This document shows, in pieces, positions 1 to 11,478 of a stretch of 64,000 nucleotides of DNA. Every line of letters begins with the position of its first letter. The stretch's first letter is position 1. The stretch is from Thinopyrum elongatum (taxonomy: Eukaryota > Streptophyta > Magnoliopsida > Poales > Poaceae): positions 449,611,292 through 449,675,291 of the forward strand of contig CM022297.1 in NCBI GenBank assembly GCA_011799875.1, given 5' to 3'. The notes under the pieces are model-generated. The model saw only the letters and a program-made list of their open reading frames with translations, was not told where the DNA came from and made no database searches. Position numbers and translations under genes: made by a program.

Positions 1-61
1 TATAAACCACTCTCGAGCTCTCTCAACTAGCGAGGTGGACTAAACTTTGGCCGCGACGCGG

Positions 62-308
62 GCAGCACAAGGCTTTTTGTCCGGTTGGTGGCACCAACCG
101 GGACTAAAGGGGTGCATTGGTACCGGTTCGTGGCACCAACTGGACCAATGCACGCCCTTTAGTCCCGGTTGGTGCCACCAACCGGGACCAAAGGTCCCTG
201 CTTCCCGCCCTTGGGCTGCTGAAAGAGACCTTGGTCCCGGTTGGTGGCACCAACCGGGACTAAAGGGGTCATTAGTCCCGGTTGGTGTCACGAACCGGGA
301 CCAATGCT
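62..308. repeat. CACTA subterminal repeat cluster
   Basis: At least five near-identical units, each a short inverted repeat of the form CCGGTTGGTGGCACCAACCGG followed by GACTAAAGG or GACCAAAGG. The same unit type recurs at 6746-6930 beside the right terminus. Such subterminal repeats are the usual transposase binding sites of CACTA elements; that role is inferred here. Confidence 0.8.
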
Positions 309-310
309 TC

Positions 311-320
311 GTGTATATAA
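311..320 (+). promoter_or_regulatory. Possible TATA box inside the CACTA element
   Basis: GTGTATATAA lies just inside the left subterminal repeats and is followed by a pyrimidine/C-rich stretch (about 355-635) that could be a leader. It would suit a plus-strand element promoter. No transcript evidence is available, and the first exon of the downstream gene is not resolved. Confidence 0.3.
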
Positions 321-639
321 GCAAGACTTGTGAAAATTTTCAGTTTCATCGAGTTCCCCGACGCCGCCAGGCTGCCCCGACGCCCGTCGCCGTCGCCCGT
401 GCCCCTGCCCCGCCCCCGAGCCCACGCCGACGCCGTCCGCCGCCCACCCTCGCCTTCCGCCGCCCCTGGAGCGCCGCCGCGCCCCTGCGCCCGCCCCGCC
501 CCCACCGTCGTCGTCGCCGTCGCCGTCCCCCGAGCGGCCCGGCCGCGCCCCTGTCGCCCCGGCCCCCCCCCCCGTCGCCGCCCTCCCCCCGCGTCGCCCT
601 CGCCGCGCCCCAGCTGGAGCCGCCGCCGCCCCGGCTCTG

Positions 640-905
640 TGTATATGATGATTTTTTTTCATATTTTATATGATGAATTTTTTGTTCATATAATATATAA
701 TGATATAGTATGTATGTGGCATATGTATGTATGGATGTTCATATATGTATTACTTTTTTTGTTCAGAGCATTCTTTGTTCATATATGTATTTTTTTTGTT
801 CATATGTGTATTAATTTTTTGTTCATATATGTATTTTTTTTTCATAGCATTTTTTTCCATGTATATATGTATGTGGCTATGTATGTATAGATGGATATCA
901 TTTTT
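640..905. repeat. Degenerate T-rich/TATGTA tandem repeat
   Basis: About ten imprecise repeats of TTCATATATGTATTTTTT and similar. The open frames here exist only because the repeat lacks stops; there is no protein-like composition. Confidence 0.6.
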
Positions 906-1640
906 TTCCATGTATGTATGTCGTTGTCGATATACCCCCTCCCCGATAACATTTTTTTCCTTGTATGTATGTCGTTGTCGATATACCCCCTCCCCGATAA
1001 CTTCAACATGAGGGGGGAGGTCGATATACCCCTTCCCCGATAACATTTTTTTTATATGTATGTGGCTATATTATGTCGTTGTCGATATAGCCCCTCCCCG
1101 ATAACTTGACATGAGGGGGCGTCGATATACCCCTCCCCGATAACATTTTTTTCTAAGTTACTAAGGTAAATTTCACCCCCCTCTCGATATACCCCCTCCC
1201 CGATAACTTCAACATGAGGGGGGGGGGGTCGATATACCCCTTCCCCGATAACATTTTTTTTTATATGTATGTGGCTATATGTATGTCGTTGTCGATATAG
1301 CCCCTCCCCGATAACTTTGACATGGGGGGGGGGGTCGATATACCCCCTCCCCGATAACATTTTTTTTTCTAAGTTACTAAGGTAAAATGTTCACCCCCCT
1401 CTCGATATACCCCCCTCCCCGATAACTTCAACATGAGGGGGGGGTCGATAATCCCTTCCCCGATAACATTTTTTTTATATGTTTGTGGCTATATGTATGT
1501 CGTTGTGCTATAGCCCCTCCCCGATAACTTTGACATGAGGGGGGGGTCGATATACCCCCTCCCCGATAACATTTTTTTTCTAAGTTACTAAGGTAAAATG
1601 GTCACCCCCCTCTCGATATACGGGCGACCAACTCTCGAGG
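905..1640. repeat. Higher-order tandem repeat built on TCCCCGATAAC
   Basis: The short element TCGATATACCCCCTCCCCGATAAC recurs about fifteen times. It is arranged in a larger unit of roughly 210-220 bp: the landmark AACTTCAACATGAGGGG occurs near 1000, 1206 and 1425, each followed by a TATATGTATGTGGCTATAT segment and a TCTAAGTTACTAAGG segment. It lies between the subterminal repeats and the gene. A degraded extension with the same TCGAT/ACCCCC vocabulary runs to about 1800. Confidence 0.8.
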
Positions 1641-1814
1641 CCACCCAAACCCTAGAAAAAAAGCGTTGTCGATCTCCTACCCCCCTCCCGCCCCTACCCG
1701 ACAAACTCTCGAGGCCACCCAAACCACTAGAAGATAACTCCGGTAACTTCGACATGAGGGGGGACTGTCGATCAACCCCCTCTCGCCCGAACAAGTCTAT
1801 GTATTATTTTATAT

Positions 1815-1990
1815 CGCGGTGACATATATCAAAGTTTGATCATATGTCAAAGTTTGAATTTTGACATATGCAACATTTGATCATATATCAAAGTTTGATC
1901 ATATGTCAAAGTTTGAATTTTGACATATGCAACATTTGATCATATTCAAAGTTTGATCATATGTCAAAGTTTGAATTTTGACATATATAG
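1815..1990. repeat. About 60-bp tandem repeat, three copies
   Basis: The unit combines TTTGATCATATGTCAAAG and TTTGAATTTTGACATATG, repeated about three times with small indels. Each unit contains short inverted pairs (CATATGTCAAA / TTTGACATATG), so the array is locally self-complementary. Confidence 0.75.
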
Positions 1991-1996
1991 ATTTAT

Positions 1997-2480
1997 CAAG
2001 AATGCCCCCATTATGGATGTGCACAAGTTGATCCAATTTTTTTTCTGATCTCACCTATTATATATATATATTCTTCTATATGTCACGTTGTCTGTCAAAG
2101 TATTGAGAAATCCATGGCTTCATCATTAGTCGGAAGAACAGGCGTATGATGCTATGAAGCTCTTCAAAGTTGTTTTGGAACGGAGTTCCGGATAGAATAA
2201 TTCGCCTTTTGGTATGAATTTCAGCAAAGGCCTTCCAAATAGCGATATTCGGAGGCTCTTTGCTGAACTTTGTACCAAAAGCGAATTATTCTATCGGGAC
2301 TCCGTTCCAAAACACTTTGAAGAGCTTCGTACCATTATACGCCTGTCATTTTCGGCTAATGATGAAGTCATGGTTTTCTTGAATTCGTTGACACTAGACA
2401 ACGTGACATATAGAAGGGTAGATGAGATCAGGAAAAATATGGACCATTTTCTGACATCCAGAATGGCGTCATTTTGTTAA
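1997..2480. repeat. Long imperfect inverted repeat (foldback), arms of about 230 bp
   Basis: The left arm, about 1997-2232, is complementary to the right arm, about 2254-2480, across a loop of about 20 bases. Matching landmarks are AATGCCCCCATTATGGATG with AATGACGCCATTCTGGATG (reverse strand), CTTCTATATGTCACGTTGTCT on both, and GATAGAATAATTCGC on both. Small indels are scattered along the arms. Transcribed, it would form a long hairpin. The right arm has an 88-codon open frame (2214-2480) that I do not recognise. Confidence 0.85.
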
Positions 2481-2593
2481 ATCCCTTGTCGGTCCGGACA
2501 TCGGACATTCATGAGAGAGGCGGTACAGTTTGCACTAATATATCCATCTGTCATGTTGTAATTAATTGCCATGTTGTAATATTTGCAGAAACT

Positions 2594-5315
2594 ATGGAGC
2601 ACCGAGACATCGAAGCAGAACAGTTGTTGGGGGACATAATCCTTGGCGGAGGTGATATCTTGTCGTATCTCAACGACACCGATGGTCTGGAAGGAGAGGG
2701 TGAAGCAGGCTCCGGTGATCGAAAATGGAGGTGGAAGGACATGATTATGATGGCCTCCGATGAGCAAACGGAGGAAGGAGCTGTTGCAAAGTCCGGCGAG
2801 GTATATATATTAATTAAGCATGTGCTGACTAGCTAATTGATGCATTAATTGTTTTGGTATGTACACATATTAACTCTCTTCTTTCTTCTTTCTAGCCCTC
2901 CGGATCGAGCCAAACTTCGGTAACGAGACGAGGCCCGAAGAAAAGGTTGCGCCAGGATGAAAGGTTCACGATCACAGCAATCAAGGGCGATGGCCAACCG
3001 ATTGAACCCAGCCGGACCAAGGAAGCATTTTCTGCTCAGTGCGGGGTTCTTGTTAGGGACATGATCCTGATCAGCATCCACCAATGGAATAAGCCTAAGA
3101 GCGAAGACCCTCAAGTGTCTTTTGTCAACGATAGACAGAAAGATGATCTTTGGACCGCGCTGAAGGCAAAATGTTCACACTACCGCCAGAGGAGGATCCG
3201 GATAAGCCAGTTATAGAGCCATTGGTCAAGGCTCATGCTCTTAAGAAGATGGCAGATCTATTCAGGAGGTGGAAGAATGAGTTGAAATCAACGTTTGTCG
3301 ACAAAGGGAAGACTCCAGAATTCACCGGCCGATTTGAGAAGATAAGAGATCACTGGCCCGCATTTGTGGCCCACAAGACATCGGAGAAGAGTAAGAAGAT
3401 GTCAGCGACAAACAAGAAAAATGCTGCAAAGAAGGAGTATCACCATCGCACGGGGTCAGGTGGCTACCTCAAAGCCCGGCCGTTGTGGGACAAGGCTGAG
3501 AAGGACCTGCTTGATAAAGGGGTCGAACCAGAGACATTGAACTGGCCAGACCGTTCAAGGACTTGGTTCTTCGGGGTTGGGGGAACCTTGGACCCTGAAA
3601 CAGGGAAGTGCCATTGGATGAAGGAGCAACTTGAAATACCCGTCAAGAAGCTTCAGAAGTATATCGCCGCAGCGCAGGAAGGGACGTTCGTTCCCGACAG
3701 AGAGAACGACGAGCTCACACAGGCCCTCGGGAATCCTGAGCACCCAGGACGAACACGAGGCACGGCAGGCTCCGTTGCGTGGAAGGTTGGGTTTCCCAGC
3801 GCAGGCGGTTACAAAACCCGGGAGAGGAGGAGGAAAGTGGAGCAGACGGAACTGCAGTCGCTGAATGCAAGGGTACGAGCGCTAGAGGAACAAGCACTAC
3901 TAGTTCAGAGCCAGCGACCTGCCGGAGCTACCCCTCCATCTCAGCGGAGAAGCAGCGTGGCTTCCACCGAGGTCCTTCAGCAGCCTGACTTCACGGCTCC
4001 CAGCTACCCCGTGGATGCTATCACGGAGGCTCAACATTGCCACCTTATGACGCAATGGCAGCACCTCAAAGTCAAGGCGGATGTCGGCTCTGTTACACCT
4101 CCTCAACCCGGCAACTTTTCACTGCCTTTCGATTCCACAAGGCTATGCTGTTGTGATGGTCGATGAAATAACGGAGGGATTTGAGGAGCTCCAGCTTGAC
4201 CACCCTACCGGTGAAGGGGAGACTCAGCTGGGTCTTGCTCTGAAGACTCCATGTCTATGGCGGAAGGAGCTCATCAACCTTCCGAACTGGACGCCTCCGC
4301 CTCCTCCGGCGAGTCAGGGCACTCCACCTCCTTCTCCGCCTCCTCCTCTGGCGAGTGATCAGGGCACTCCGCCTCCTTCTCCGGCTGCTTCGGCGCGTGG
4401 CGGCACTCCGCCTCCTTCTCCGCCTGCGCCGGCGCGTCCGAGCAGCCCGCCTCCTTCTCCGCCTCGTCAGCAACAGCGGAAGACAGCCGCCGCCGCTCCG
4501 GCTGCTCCGGCGCGTCGTAGCACTCCGCCTCCTTCTCCGCCTCGTAAGCAACGAAGGAAGACAGCCGCAGCCACTCCGACTGCTCCGGCGTCTAGCAGTA
4601 CAGCCAGAGGCGGGAGGCAATACAGATTCGGTCCGACTCTCATGCCTCTAGAGAAGTTACCATACGAGATGACCGACGAGGAAAACGCGGAGATCTGTAA
4701 AGCCCAAGTGAGGGACTTTTTTGCAAAGAAAAATCCACCTCCGGAGGAGAAGATGGATCCGGTGAAATTGAAGCGCACTGTGAAGAACCTGAAGCGACCA
4801 CCACCGCCTCCGCCGGATGACAACCATGTCCGCGCTCTTAAAAAGGCAGTGGAAGGAGCGCGCCGGTCGGGAACTACTTCAACTGACAAAAGGTTACAAG
4901 AACGAAGAAGTGGGAACAAAATTCCCCAGCTCGACGAACAGGCAAACCAATCGTGCCCCCCGCTCAAGGTGTCTAGCGATATCGTCGCAAATCTGTCGGG
5001 GATGCTGCCCGGTACCAATCCTGGTGATTACCTGCCCGACGATGCACATTTTGATACAATAGAGGTGGACGAACACAAATACCAGTACGGGAAGCCTCTC
5101 GTCAGACCTGGTGATCCTCCTCTAACAACGATGATGCGAAGATTCCATAAGTGGTACATGGACACCTGCAAGTCTGGGAAGGATATTTTGACGCTGAAAG
5201 TTAAAGAGGAGCACGACCTCGTTGGAATTGATCTGTTGTCTGTTCCATTTGAGGAGTTCTTCCAGTTTTTCAATCAAAAGGCCCTCGATAAAATAATCAT
5301 CACTTGCTACTGTCT
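2594..5315 (+). pseudogene. CACTA second protein: Transposase_24 (Ptta/En/Spm) module plus proline-rich linker, frameshifted
   Basis: Exon 2594-2800 encodes an acidic segment starting MEHRDIEAEQLLGDI. It is followed by a GT-AG intron (2801-2895), then the conserved Transposase_24 region. Recognisable blocks are RRGPKKRLRQDERFTI, FVNDRQKDDLWTALKAK, ALKKMADLFRRWKNEL, HHRTGSGGYLKARPLW, WFFGVGGTLDPETG and NPEHPGRTRGTAGS. The frame is broken twice: near 3170 (after WTALKAK) and near 4110-4118. Downstream comes a run of about ten SPP/TPPPSPP repeats (4290-4590), a basic region and a conserved acidic block ending at the 5' splice site GTAAGT (5316). The role in transposition is not well established for this family; it usually accompanies the TNP2 transposase. 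The N-terminal start is uncertain. Confidence 0.8.
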
Positions 5316-5405
5316 GTAAGTACTATACTTCTGTAATTAAGTCTCTATATATAGCTCAGCTCTTTCATTGCATGTATATATAATTATCCTCACTATATTA
5401 TGCAG

Positions 5406-6374
5406 ATTGAAGATCATCGAATGCAGAAATGCACAAATCTATGAAATTGGGTTCATTAACACAAATCTCATAGAACAATGGACGGTTAAATATAATCTGA
5501 AAGAAACCGAGGCCAACTTGCTACAATCGTTGCTTAAAAATCAAAACAAAGATAAAATACTCTTTCCTTACAACTTCAAGTGAGTGTTACTGTCTTCTGC
5601 ATATTCGGTTTCCATTATTACTCGAGGTTATAGTAATGTAATTGATGAGTTATGCATGCGTGTGCAGCTTTCACTTTATTCTCCTAGAGATTAAGCTTGA
5701 GCAGGGACTAGTAACCGTCTTAGACTCAAAACGAAAAGATCCCAAGGAGTATGCGGCCATGACTGAAATGCTCAAGAAGTAAGTTCAATCGATCATTATC
5801 GCACCATATCGGCAACTTTGTTCATTTCCTGATATCAAGTAATTATTTTTTTTGTCTCGCAGGGTTTGGAAAGTGTTCACCGCAGAAATTCTGGGACTGC
5901 CGGGGGATCTGCGATTTACACACCCGAAAGTAAGTACTACTAGCTAGTTCCGCGCATCTCCCATTGATTCTAGCTAGTTTCATCAATACCATTTATAATG
6001 CTTGATTATCAGTTTGATTGACCTCTATTTCTCGTAAAGTGGTTGTGGCAGGAAGGCGGGAATAATTTTTGTGGATACTACGTTTGCGAGTACATCTACA
6101 ACGCAACGACCTCTAAGCGGGGCTACTCTGAAAAACAATATGAAGTGCGTAAGCAATAATATTCATAATTTTATTTTATTACCATCATTTGTGTTGAGTT
6201 TCATTCATATATATGTATTGATCCCCTTCTTCAAATTAGATTTGGCAGATGCGGGATGAACTCCTACCACAAGATCGCTTAAAGGCAATTCAAGAGGAAT
6301 TGGCTGGATTCTTTCTTGACCACGTCATCAATCCAGCCGGAGAATACCATGTGGAACTTGACATCAGATGTTAG
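5406..6374 (+). pseudogene. C-terminal exons of the CACTA protein: C48 (Ulp1-like) cysteine protease domain
   Basis: Five short exons with GT-AG introns can be joined in frame: 5406-5579, 5668-5778, 5863-5929, 6040-6144 and 6249-6374 (stop TAG). Together they give a C48 peptidase fold. The catalytic His lies in NFHFILLEIK, the Asp in VTVLDSKR, the Gln in WLWQEGG and the Cys in NNFCGYYVCEYI. All four expected residues are present. The acceptor at 6039 was preferred to the one at 6051 because only it keeps the Gln. The last junction (6144/6249) is less certain. Ulp1-like domains are common passengers in plant CACTA and Mutator proteins; their substrate there is unknown. This part is undamaged, but the gene upstream is frameshifted. 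Confidence 0.75.
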
Positions 6375-6667
6375 GGATCTTATATTGTATATATGTAGCT
6401 AGTAGCGTCGGATAGATATACGAAAACTTGTTGTTCGACCAATCTCTCGGAGAAGGAGGAGGTCGATCACTTCTCTCTGTATATGTTCATGACGATCTTG
6501 TGTACTTAATGATTTCCTTCTTTTGCTTACTAGCTAGCGTGGGCGAATCATCTCTATACGATAAGTACATAGCGTCGACCAAGCACGGAGATAAGAGAGG
6601 ACACTTCTCTCTATTAGCTAGCTAACACAATATATGAAACCCCTAAATTAACCCTACAAAACCCTAA

Positions 6668-6688
6668 CCCCCCCCCCCCCCCCCCCCC
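6668..6688. repeat. C21 homopolymer
   Basis: Uninterrupted run of 21 C on the plus strand, followed by an A-rich stretch, in the CACTA 3' region. Confidence 0.95.
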
Positions 6689-6745
6689 TTCAAAAAAACA
6701 AAAACAAAAACCCCAGCTCCTGAGCTACTGACACGTGGATGATCT

Positions 6746-6952
6746 TTGGTCCCGGTTGGTGTTACCAACCGGGACTAAAGGCCCTCCTCTCTGGGCTCGC
6801 CGCAGCGGCCACGTGGAGCCCCATCTGTCCCGGTTCGTATAAGAACCGAGACTAAAGATGTTGGGCTTTAGTCCCGACCCTTTAGTCCCGGTTCCCGAAC
6901 CGGGACAAATGGGCCTTATGAACCGGGACAAATGGGCATTTTTCTACTAGTG
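6746..6952. repeat. CACTA right subterminal repeats and terminal inverted repeat
   Basis: Five GTCCCGGTT / AACCGGGAC units in both orientations lead into the terminal TTTTTCTACTAGTG. They match the motifs at 62-308. Confidence 0.85.
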
Positions 6953-9139
6953 TTCTCTGATGATTTAAAACTCTTGCATACAATCTTTCTTCAAGGTTCT
7001 GAACCGATCTGCCTTTTTTCGTGCATAGTTTCTATGGAGCATGAAAACCTCTCTCTTGGTATTCTGCATCTGTACATTGATCAGCCATCGTTACTCTGTA
7101 TGAAGCACGCAGTATATACTTCTGTGGACGTTGTATTTTTTCTTGCTTTGGAAGTGAGAAATAAATAGAATGCTTGTGGTTGACTGTTATACTGATTATT
7201 TTGCTTTTGCTGCAGTGAGGTTCTCATTAAAAAAAATTGACATATGACGTGCTTGGGTGCATTTTGTTCTTTCCATATTTGCGTATTGGAACCATAAGAG
7301 CATGTTTAGGTAGGAGCCTAGGGGGAAGTAGATTCAAATCCAGGTTTAGCTTAAGCAACCCACCTCATCCAAATACTCCTAAGCTGAAATGTTATAATCT
7401 CAAATCGGTAAGCACATGATTCCTCTAGTAAAGATGAGACAGTTCCTCGGTTATGGCCATTCTAATCGTCTGTCTCGGGCTCAGGCACGCAGCCATTTCG
7501 TCAGACTCAGCTAGTCTTATCGGTCGTCTTTGTTTGACTGATTCATCCATGCGAGGAACTTGCCGAGGAAGGAGTGACCAGGTTGAGCTCGACGTGGCCA
7601 CTGTGGTCAGCGTGTAATCAGGGCCCTCACCAACAGAACTGCCAGATGAAGGGCGCGTAGATGCGGGCCTCGTCGGTACCAAACCAGGAGCAAGAAGATA
7701 GACACAATTGGGAAGATGGAGCCAAGGTTCCAAATTCATCAGATCTAAGCTGAAGGGAAACTCTCATAGTGCAATGAAGTCAGCTACGTTGAACTGTTTT
7801 CCCAATGCCGCTCATCCCAAAATATTGTCATATTCCGGAGTTTCTTTTTCGCTCAAAGATATGATACTTCGGTGAGGGTGGATGCAAAATCCTACACAAT
7901 ACAAGAAAATAATATGCTGCATAGTTTGCTAGCTTTCCTACACGGGTCACTCATTGCATGACATCCTTCGTCGGGTATATATAGAGAAAAAGAATGCATG
8001 ATAGGAAAGTAGGTATGGCTTTACTCATTGGATGGAAATTATCGGCAGTAGATATTTATTTGTCATAGTAGTAGATTGGGTGGATAAATAAATTTACAGG
8101 TACTATATAAAGTGAGTTGGACAATGCGAAACGCTGCAATCTCATGAAAAGTTAAGATGCACCACGGTTACTTTAAAGGGTCAAAGTGGAATATACAATG
8201 ATGATAAAAATGAAGGATGTCTAGCACCTCGCAGCCAGCGCTATATTTGCCCACTAAACAATCACATCTTACACTTGACTCCGTCTATCTGAACACAAGT
8301 CCTCTCAACAATGTCATTTACTCTACTGCAAAAGATAGAGTATGCTGGAAGAGGAAGCCATACATAGTCTGAAAGAAAATATAGCTTCAAGTTCAGATTA
8401 CAAAGACTCTTTGACCAAAGATAAATTCTCAAAATTGTCACGTCTATAGTAAATTAGTAATGCCCCATCTCGGCGGTCGGTTATGAATTTTTGTTGTTCA
8501 GTTTTGGATAAATGGCATCACATCTGACTTCAATTTGATTTTGTTGAAGGGAAAACCCAAAATGATTTGACCATATACAAGGAACATAAAGAATAATCTT
8601 GCAAAAACCATGAACAACAACAAATAAAAAGACACACACAAGTTGAAAATGACGAGACACTCAACCACCGAAGCAATTAATGACCAAGGTAGAGGGGTAA
8701 ATGTGTCTTGATGTGGAAACATGATATCCATTGGAGGAAGTAGACCTCATCTACTCCGGAGAGGTCGAATGTTGTCAAGTATCATCCATCCACAATTGAA
8801 GAGGAACCCCGTCCAGCTCAAATGGTGGCACTCATCTGAGAGCTCTTAGATAGGAACTGGCGATTGGGCAAACAATAGAACGCGATGTTGTCTGCCTCGG
8901 CGCAACATACGATCTTCTAAGTTCATCAATCACATTGAGTAGCTCGCCGCGAGGAAATGGGGCGGCGTCGTGTACCCGTCCATAATGATCCATGTTCCCC
9001 TGATGCAGTTAGGTCCGTCGGAATTATTGAGAAGAGCAAGCACTTTGCTTGCTGACACTGTTGAGGAGATGAAAGGTCAGTCTGTGCAGCTTTGCATTCC
9101 CAATTTTTTATGTGTCTGCGTAGGTGTTTATTGAACTTA

Positions 9140-9440
9140 CTTCCTCCATTTTTATATACAAGGCCACAAACTCGAATTACAAATACCAAGGTAAAATTTA
9201 ATGCATACTTGACAAGCCAACTTTTCTTTTCATTTACTGGGATCATTAATACGCAACATACATGCAAGAAAATTGAGTGGAGGAAGTAGTTAGTGCCATT
9301 ATGACTGTATGCATGCAAGTATTAAACATGTTGCTAGTACGAGGAAATATCATTAATTATTTCCTCGATTATTGTTGGTGGCCTTGTATTGATGTAAAAC
9401 GTATATTCCATAGTGGTCTTGTATAAGTAAATAGAGGGAG
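9140..9440. mobile_element. Stowaway-type MITE (Tc1/mariner)
   Basis: 301-bp insertion absent from copy B. The ends are CTTCCTCCATTTTTATATAC and the reverse complement of TATAAGTAAATAGAGGGAG, with a TA target duplication at 9138-9139 and 9441-9442. This is the CTCCCTCC-type terminus usual for Stowaway in grasses. No coding capacity. Confidence 0.85.
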
Positions 9441-10334
9441 TACTAAATAAGGAGAATTGTTGTTCTCATTACAGACAAAACATTGGAGTTTGGTTCCTGT
9501 TGGTTGGCAGACTGTGCTATTGCGCCGAATCCAATTTATAAGTACCAACATTCCTACAGTTTGGATGATAAGATTCCACCTAGTTTGAGCTGCAGTTGTA
9601 GTACTTGAGACTGGATTGAATCTGACTGAGGTCATCACCATGATATTGACAATTTATATGATGAAGTACTGATTTTAATTTTTCTTCCCCGCAAAGAAAA
9701 AATATGTACCAACCCTACATACGACAACCTTGGTATAACAGGTCAACACAAGATACGACTTTTTTCGAAAAGGAACACAAGATACAGCTAAAGGACTCAC
9801 TTTAATTGTCCTTAGAATTTATTTTTTTGATAATTCCAGTTAATGATGAAGGCGGCACTAGCACTCCATCTGTGAGCAAGGCGTTGTTACCTAAGCTATT
9901 AGATGTGCTAAACTAATGCTCTACACATCCTTGTGAAATGTGTGAACGAAGATTTATCTATCAAGTTTAAGGCTATGGTTGTTTCACTGTGTTGTCCTCT
10001 TGTAGTTGATTTTTCTTTTCAGAGCTCCTTTTGTGTTGTTCAGAGCTCCTTTTCAATGTCTAATTGACCGCTTCTTATTCTTTGGGTTTACTGAAACAAA
10101 TTCCTGAATAATGATGAAAACTACGATAGCAGACTGTTAGATAATTAATCAAGATTGCGCTACTGAGATTCGTTGGTCTTTCCAATTTGTGTATGACCAT
10201 GTCTGTCCATGATAACCACAATAGCTAATGGTGTGGCTATGGGCATATGACAGCATGCTTTTCATGACACCAGAGTGTTCAGCCAGTAGACCTTGACAAA
10301 TATGGCCCATTATTCTTTTTTTTTTACTATTAAC

Positions 10335-11478
10335 ATGTGGCTTATACAACTCGCTCCCTTCTCGACCCCGTGCGGCCGCCGCCAGGCCACATCGGGCGGC
10401 CACCACCCATCCTCCCCTCAACCCCTACGCATCCCCCTCCCTCCGCCGCCGCCGGCAACGTCGCCGGGCGTCGGCCCTGTGGAGCGGCGGCGGCGGAACT
10501 CCTCTGGCGTCCGGGGATCTGAGTCGGCGGCGACGACCAGATCTTCACCCCCTTGCGGCGTGGATGGCGGGCAACGGTGGCCGGGACAACACTCCGGGTC
10601 TGCCACTCCTCACAAGGATTATGGCGGTGGTATCCATCTCCTCCGTCGAAGGTGGTCGGCCTGAGGCTGAGTGGTCTGATCTAGAGATCCATCATCTAGT
10701 CCCGGCTGCAAGTCAGGGAGACATAGTTGCCGGTGAAAACCGAGCCGATGGCGGGCGATGGTGGCGTTCTGCGTCGTTACCTTGATGAAGGCATCGTCGT
10801 GTAACTAATGTCGACCCACTCGTGATGCTTCGGGGGAAACCCTAGGATCTGGTCTTCCAGATTGGATGATGGCGGTACTGCGGGGTCGTTTCTCTCTTGG
10901 GAGCATCGTTTGTGGAGCAGCGCTGCAAGACAGAGGCAGGAGGTGGAGCGGCTTCGTCTTGCACGGAGCTTCGGTGGAGATGTCAAGTCATGCCTGGCCG
11001 ACAGGTGCTACGCTGTGTCATGCCTGGTCGGCAGGTGCTACGCACGACAGGTCTTCCAGAGTCTTCGTGTCTGGATGGACGAGCGCAGGGCGGTGGTGCC
11101 GTTGGGTGCCGTGGTGGCGTTGACGGATGGACAGACTGTCAAGGATGATGTGGATCTCTCTTCTGAAGATGGGCCAGCGGTTCGATGATGATGACGGCTT
11201 CTACAACGTGTGCATGTGGTGTACGCTTTAGGTATGCTGCACCGGTTGTTGGTTCCGATACGTTATGTGGATGGATCGGCGACGACACCAGTTTTAGATA
11301 TGAGGAGTGAGAGCACTCCGTATTATCGAGTTTGTAGGTGCGAGTGGTTGCTTCGCGTGGCTTGAGTATTTTCTTGTTAGACCTTCGTTGAATAATTAAT
11401 AAAGATGGTTGTATGCATCGATTGATGCAGAGGCCAAGGGATTTAACCTTCTTTTCTAAAAAAAATGTGGCTTATACA
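10335..11478 (+). mobile_element. Non-autonomous poly(A) retroposon with 14-bp target duplication
   Basis: A 1.1-kb GC-rich segment (10349-11464) ends in an A-run and is flanked by the perfect 14-bp repeat ATGTGGCTTATACA (10335-10348 and 11465-11478). A poly(A) end with a long target duplication marks target-primed reverse transcription. The last 65 bp before the A-run closely match the 3' tail of the LINE at 44311-44380. The open frames inside are short and overlapping in several frames, so it probably codes for nothing. Confidence 0.85.

Larger units (their letters stand above)
1..6952 (+). mobile_element. CACTA (En/Spm) DNA transposon, right part; left end outside the window
   Basis: The right terminus reads ...TTTTTCTACTAGTG at 6940-6952, the reverse complement of the CACTAGTAGAAAAA terminus of this superfamily. 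The three bases after it (TTC) would be the target duplication, but the left end is not in the window to compare. Subterminal GGTTGGTGNCACCAACC-type repeats occur at both ends of the visible part (62-308 and 6746-6930), so the left terminus is probably not far upstream. Inside lie tandem arrays, a long inverted repeat, and one gene of the Transposase_24 plus C48 protease type. I see no TNP2-type transposase, so this copy is internally deleted or that gene lies upstream. With two frameshifts in the remaining gene it is probably immobile on its own. Confidence 0.9.

Noticed and set aside
47..890. Long Pro/Arg-rich open frames at 47-673 and 330-890
   Set aside because: They cross subterminal repeats and a C-rich leader, overlap open frames in other phases, and have only low-complexity composition.
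4255..5018. Minus-strand Arg-rich and Ser-rich frames opposite the proline-rich linker
   Set aside because: Mirror of the SPP/TPPPSPP repeat; the plus strand has the conserved protein.
7780..7840. Minus-strand GMSGIGKT, also GMRGIGKT near 18620 and RMSSIGKT near 53330, resembling an NLR P-loop
   Set aside because: The frames stop within a few dozen codons and no other NB-ARC motif is present. The similarity between copies is explained by their shared ancestry.
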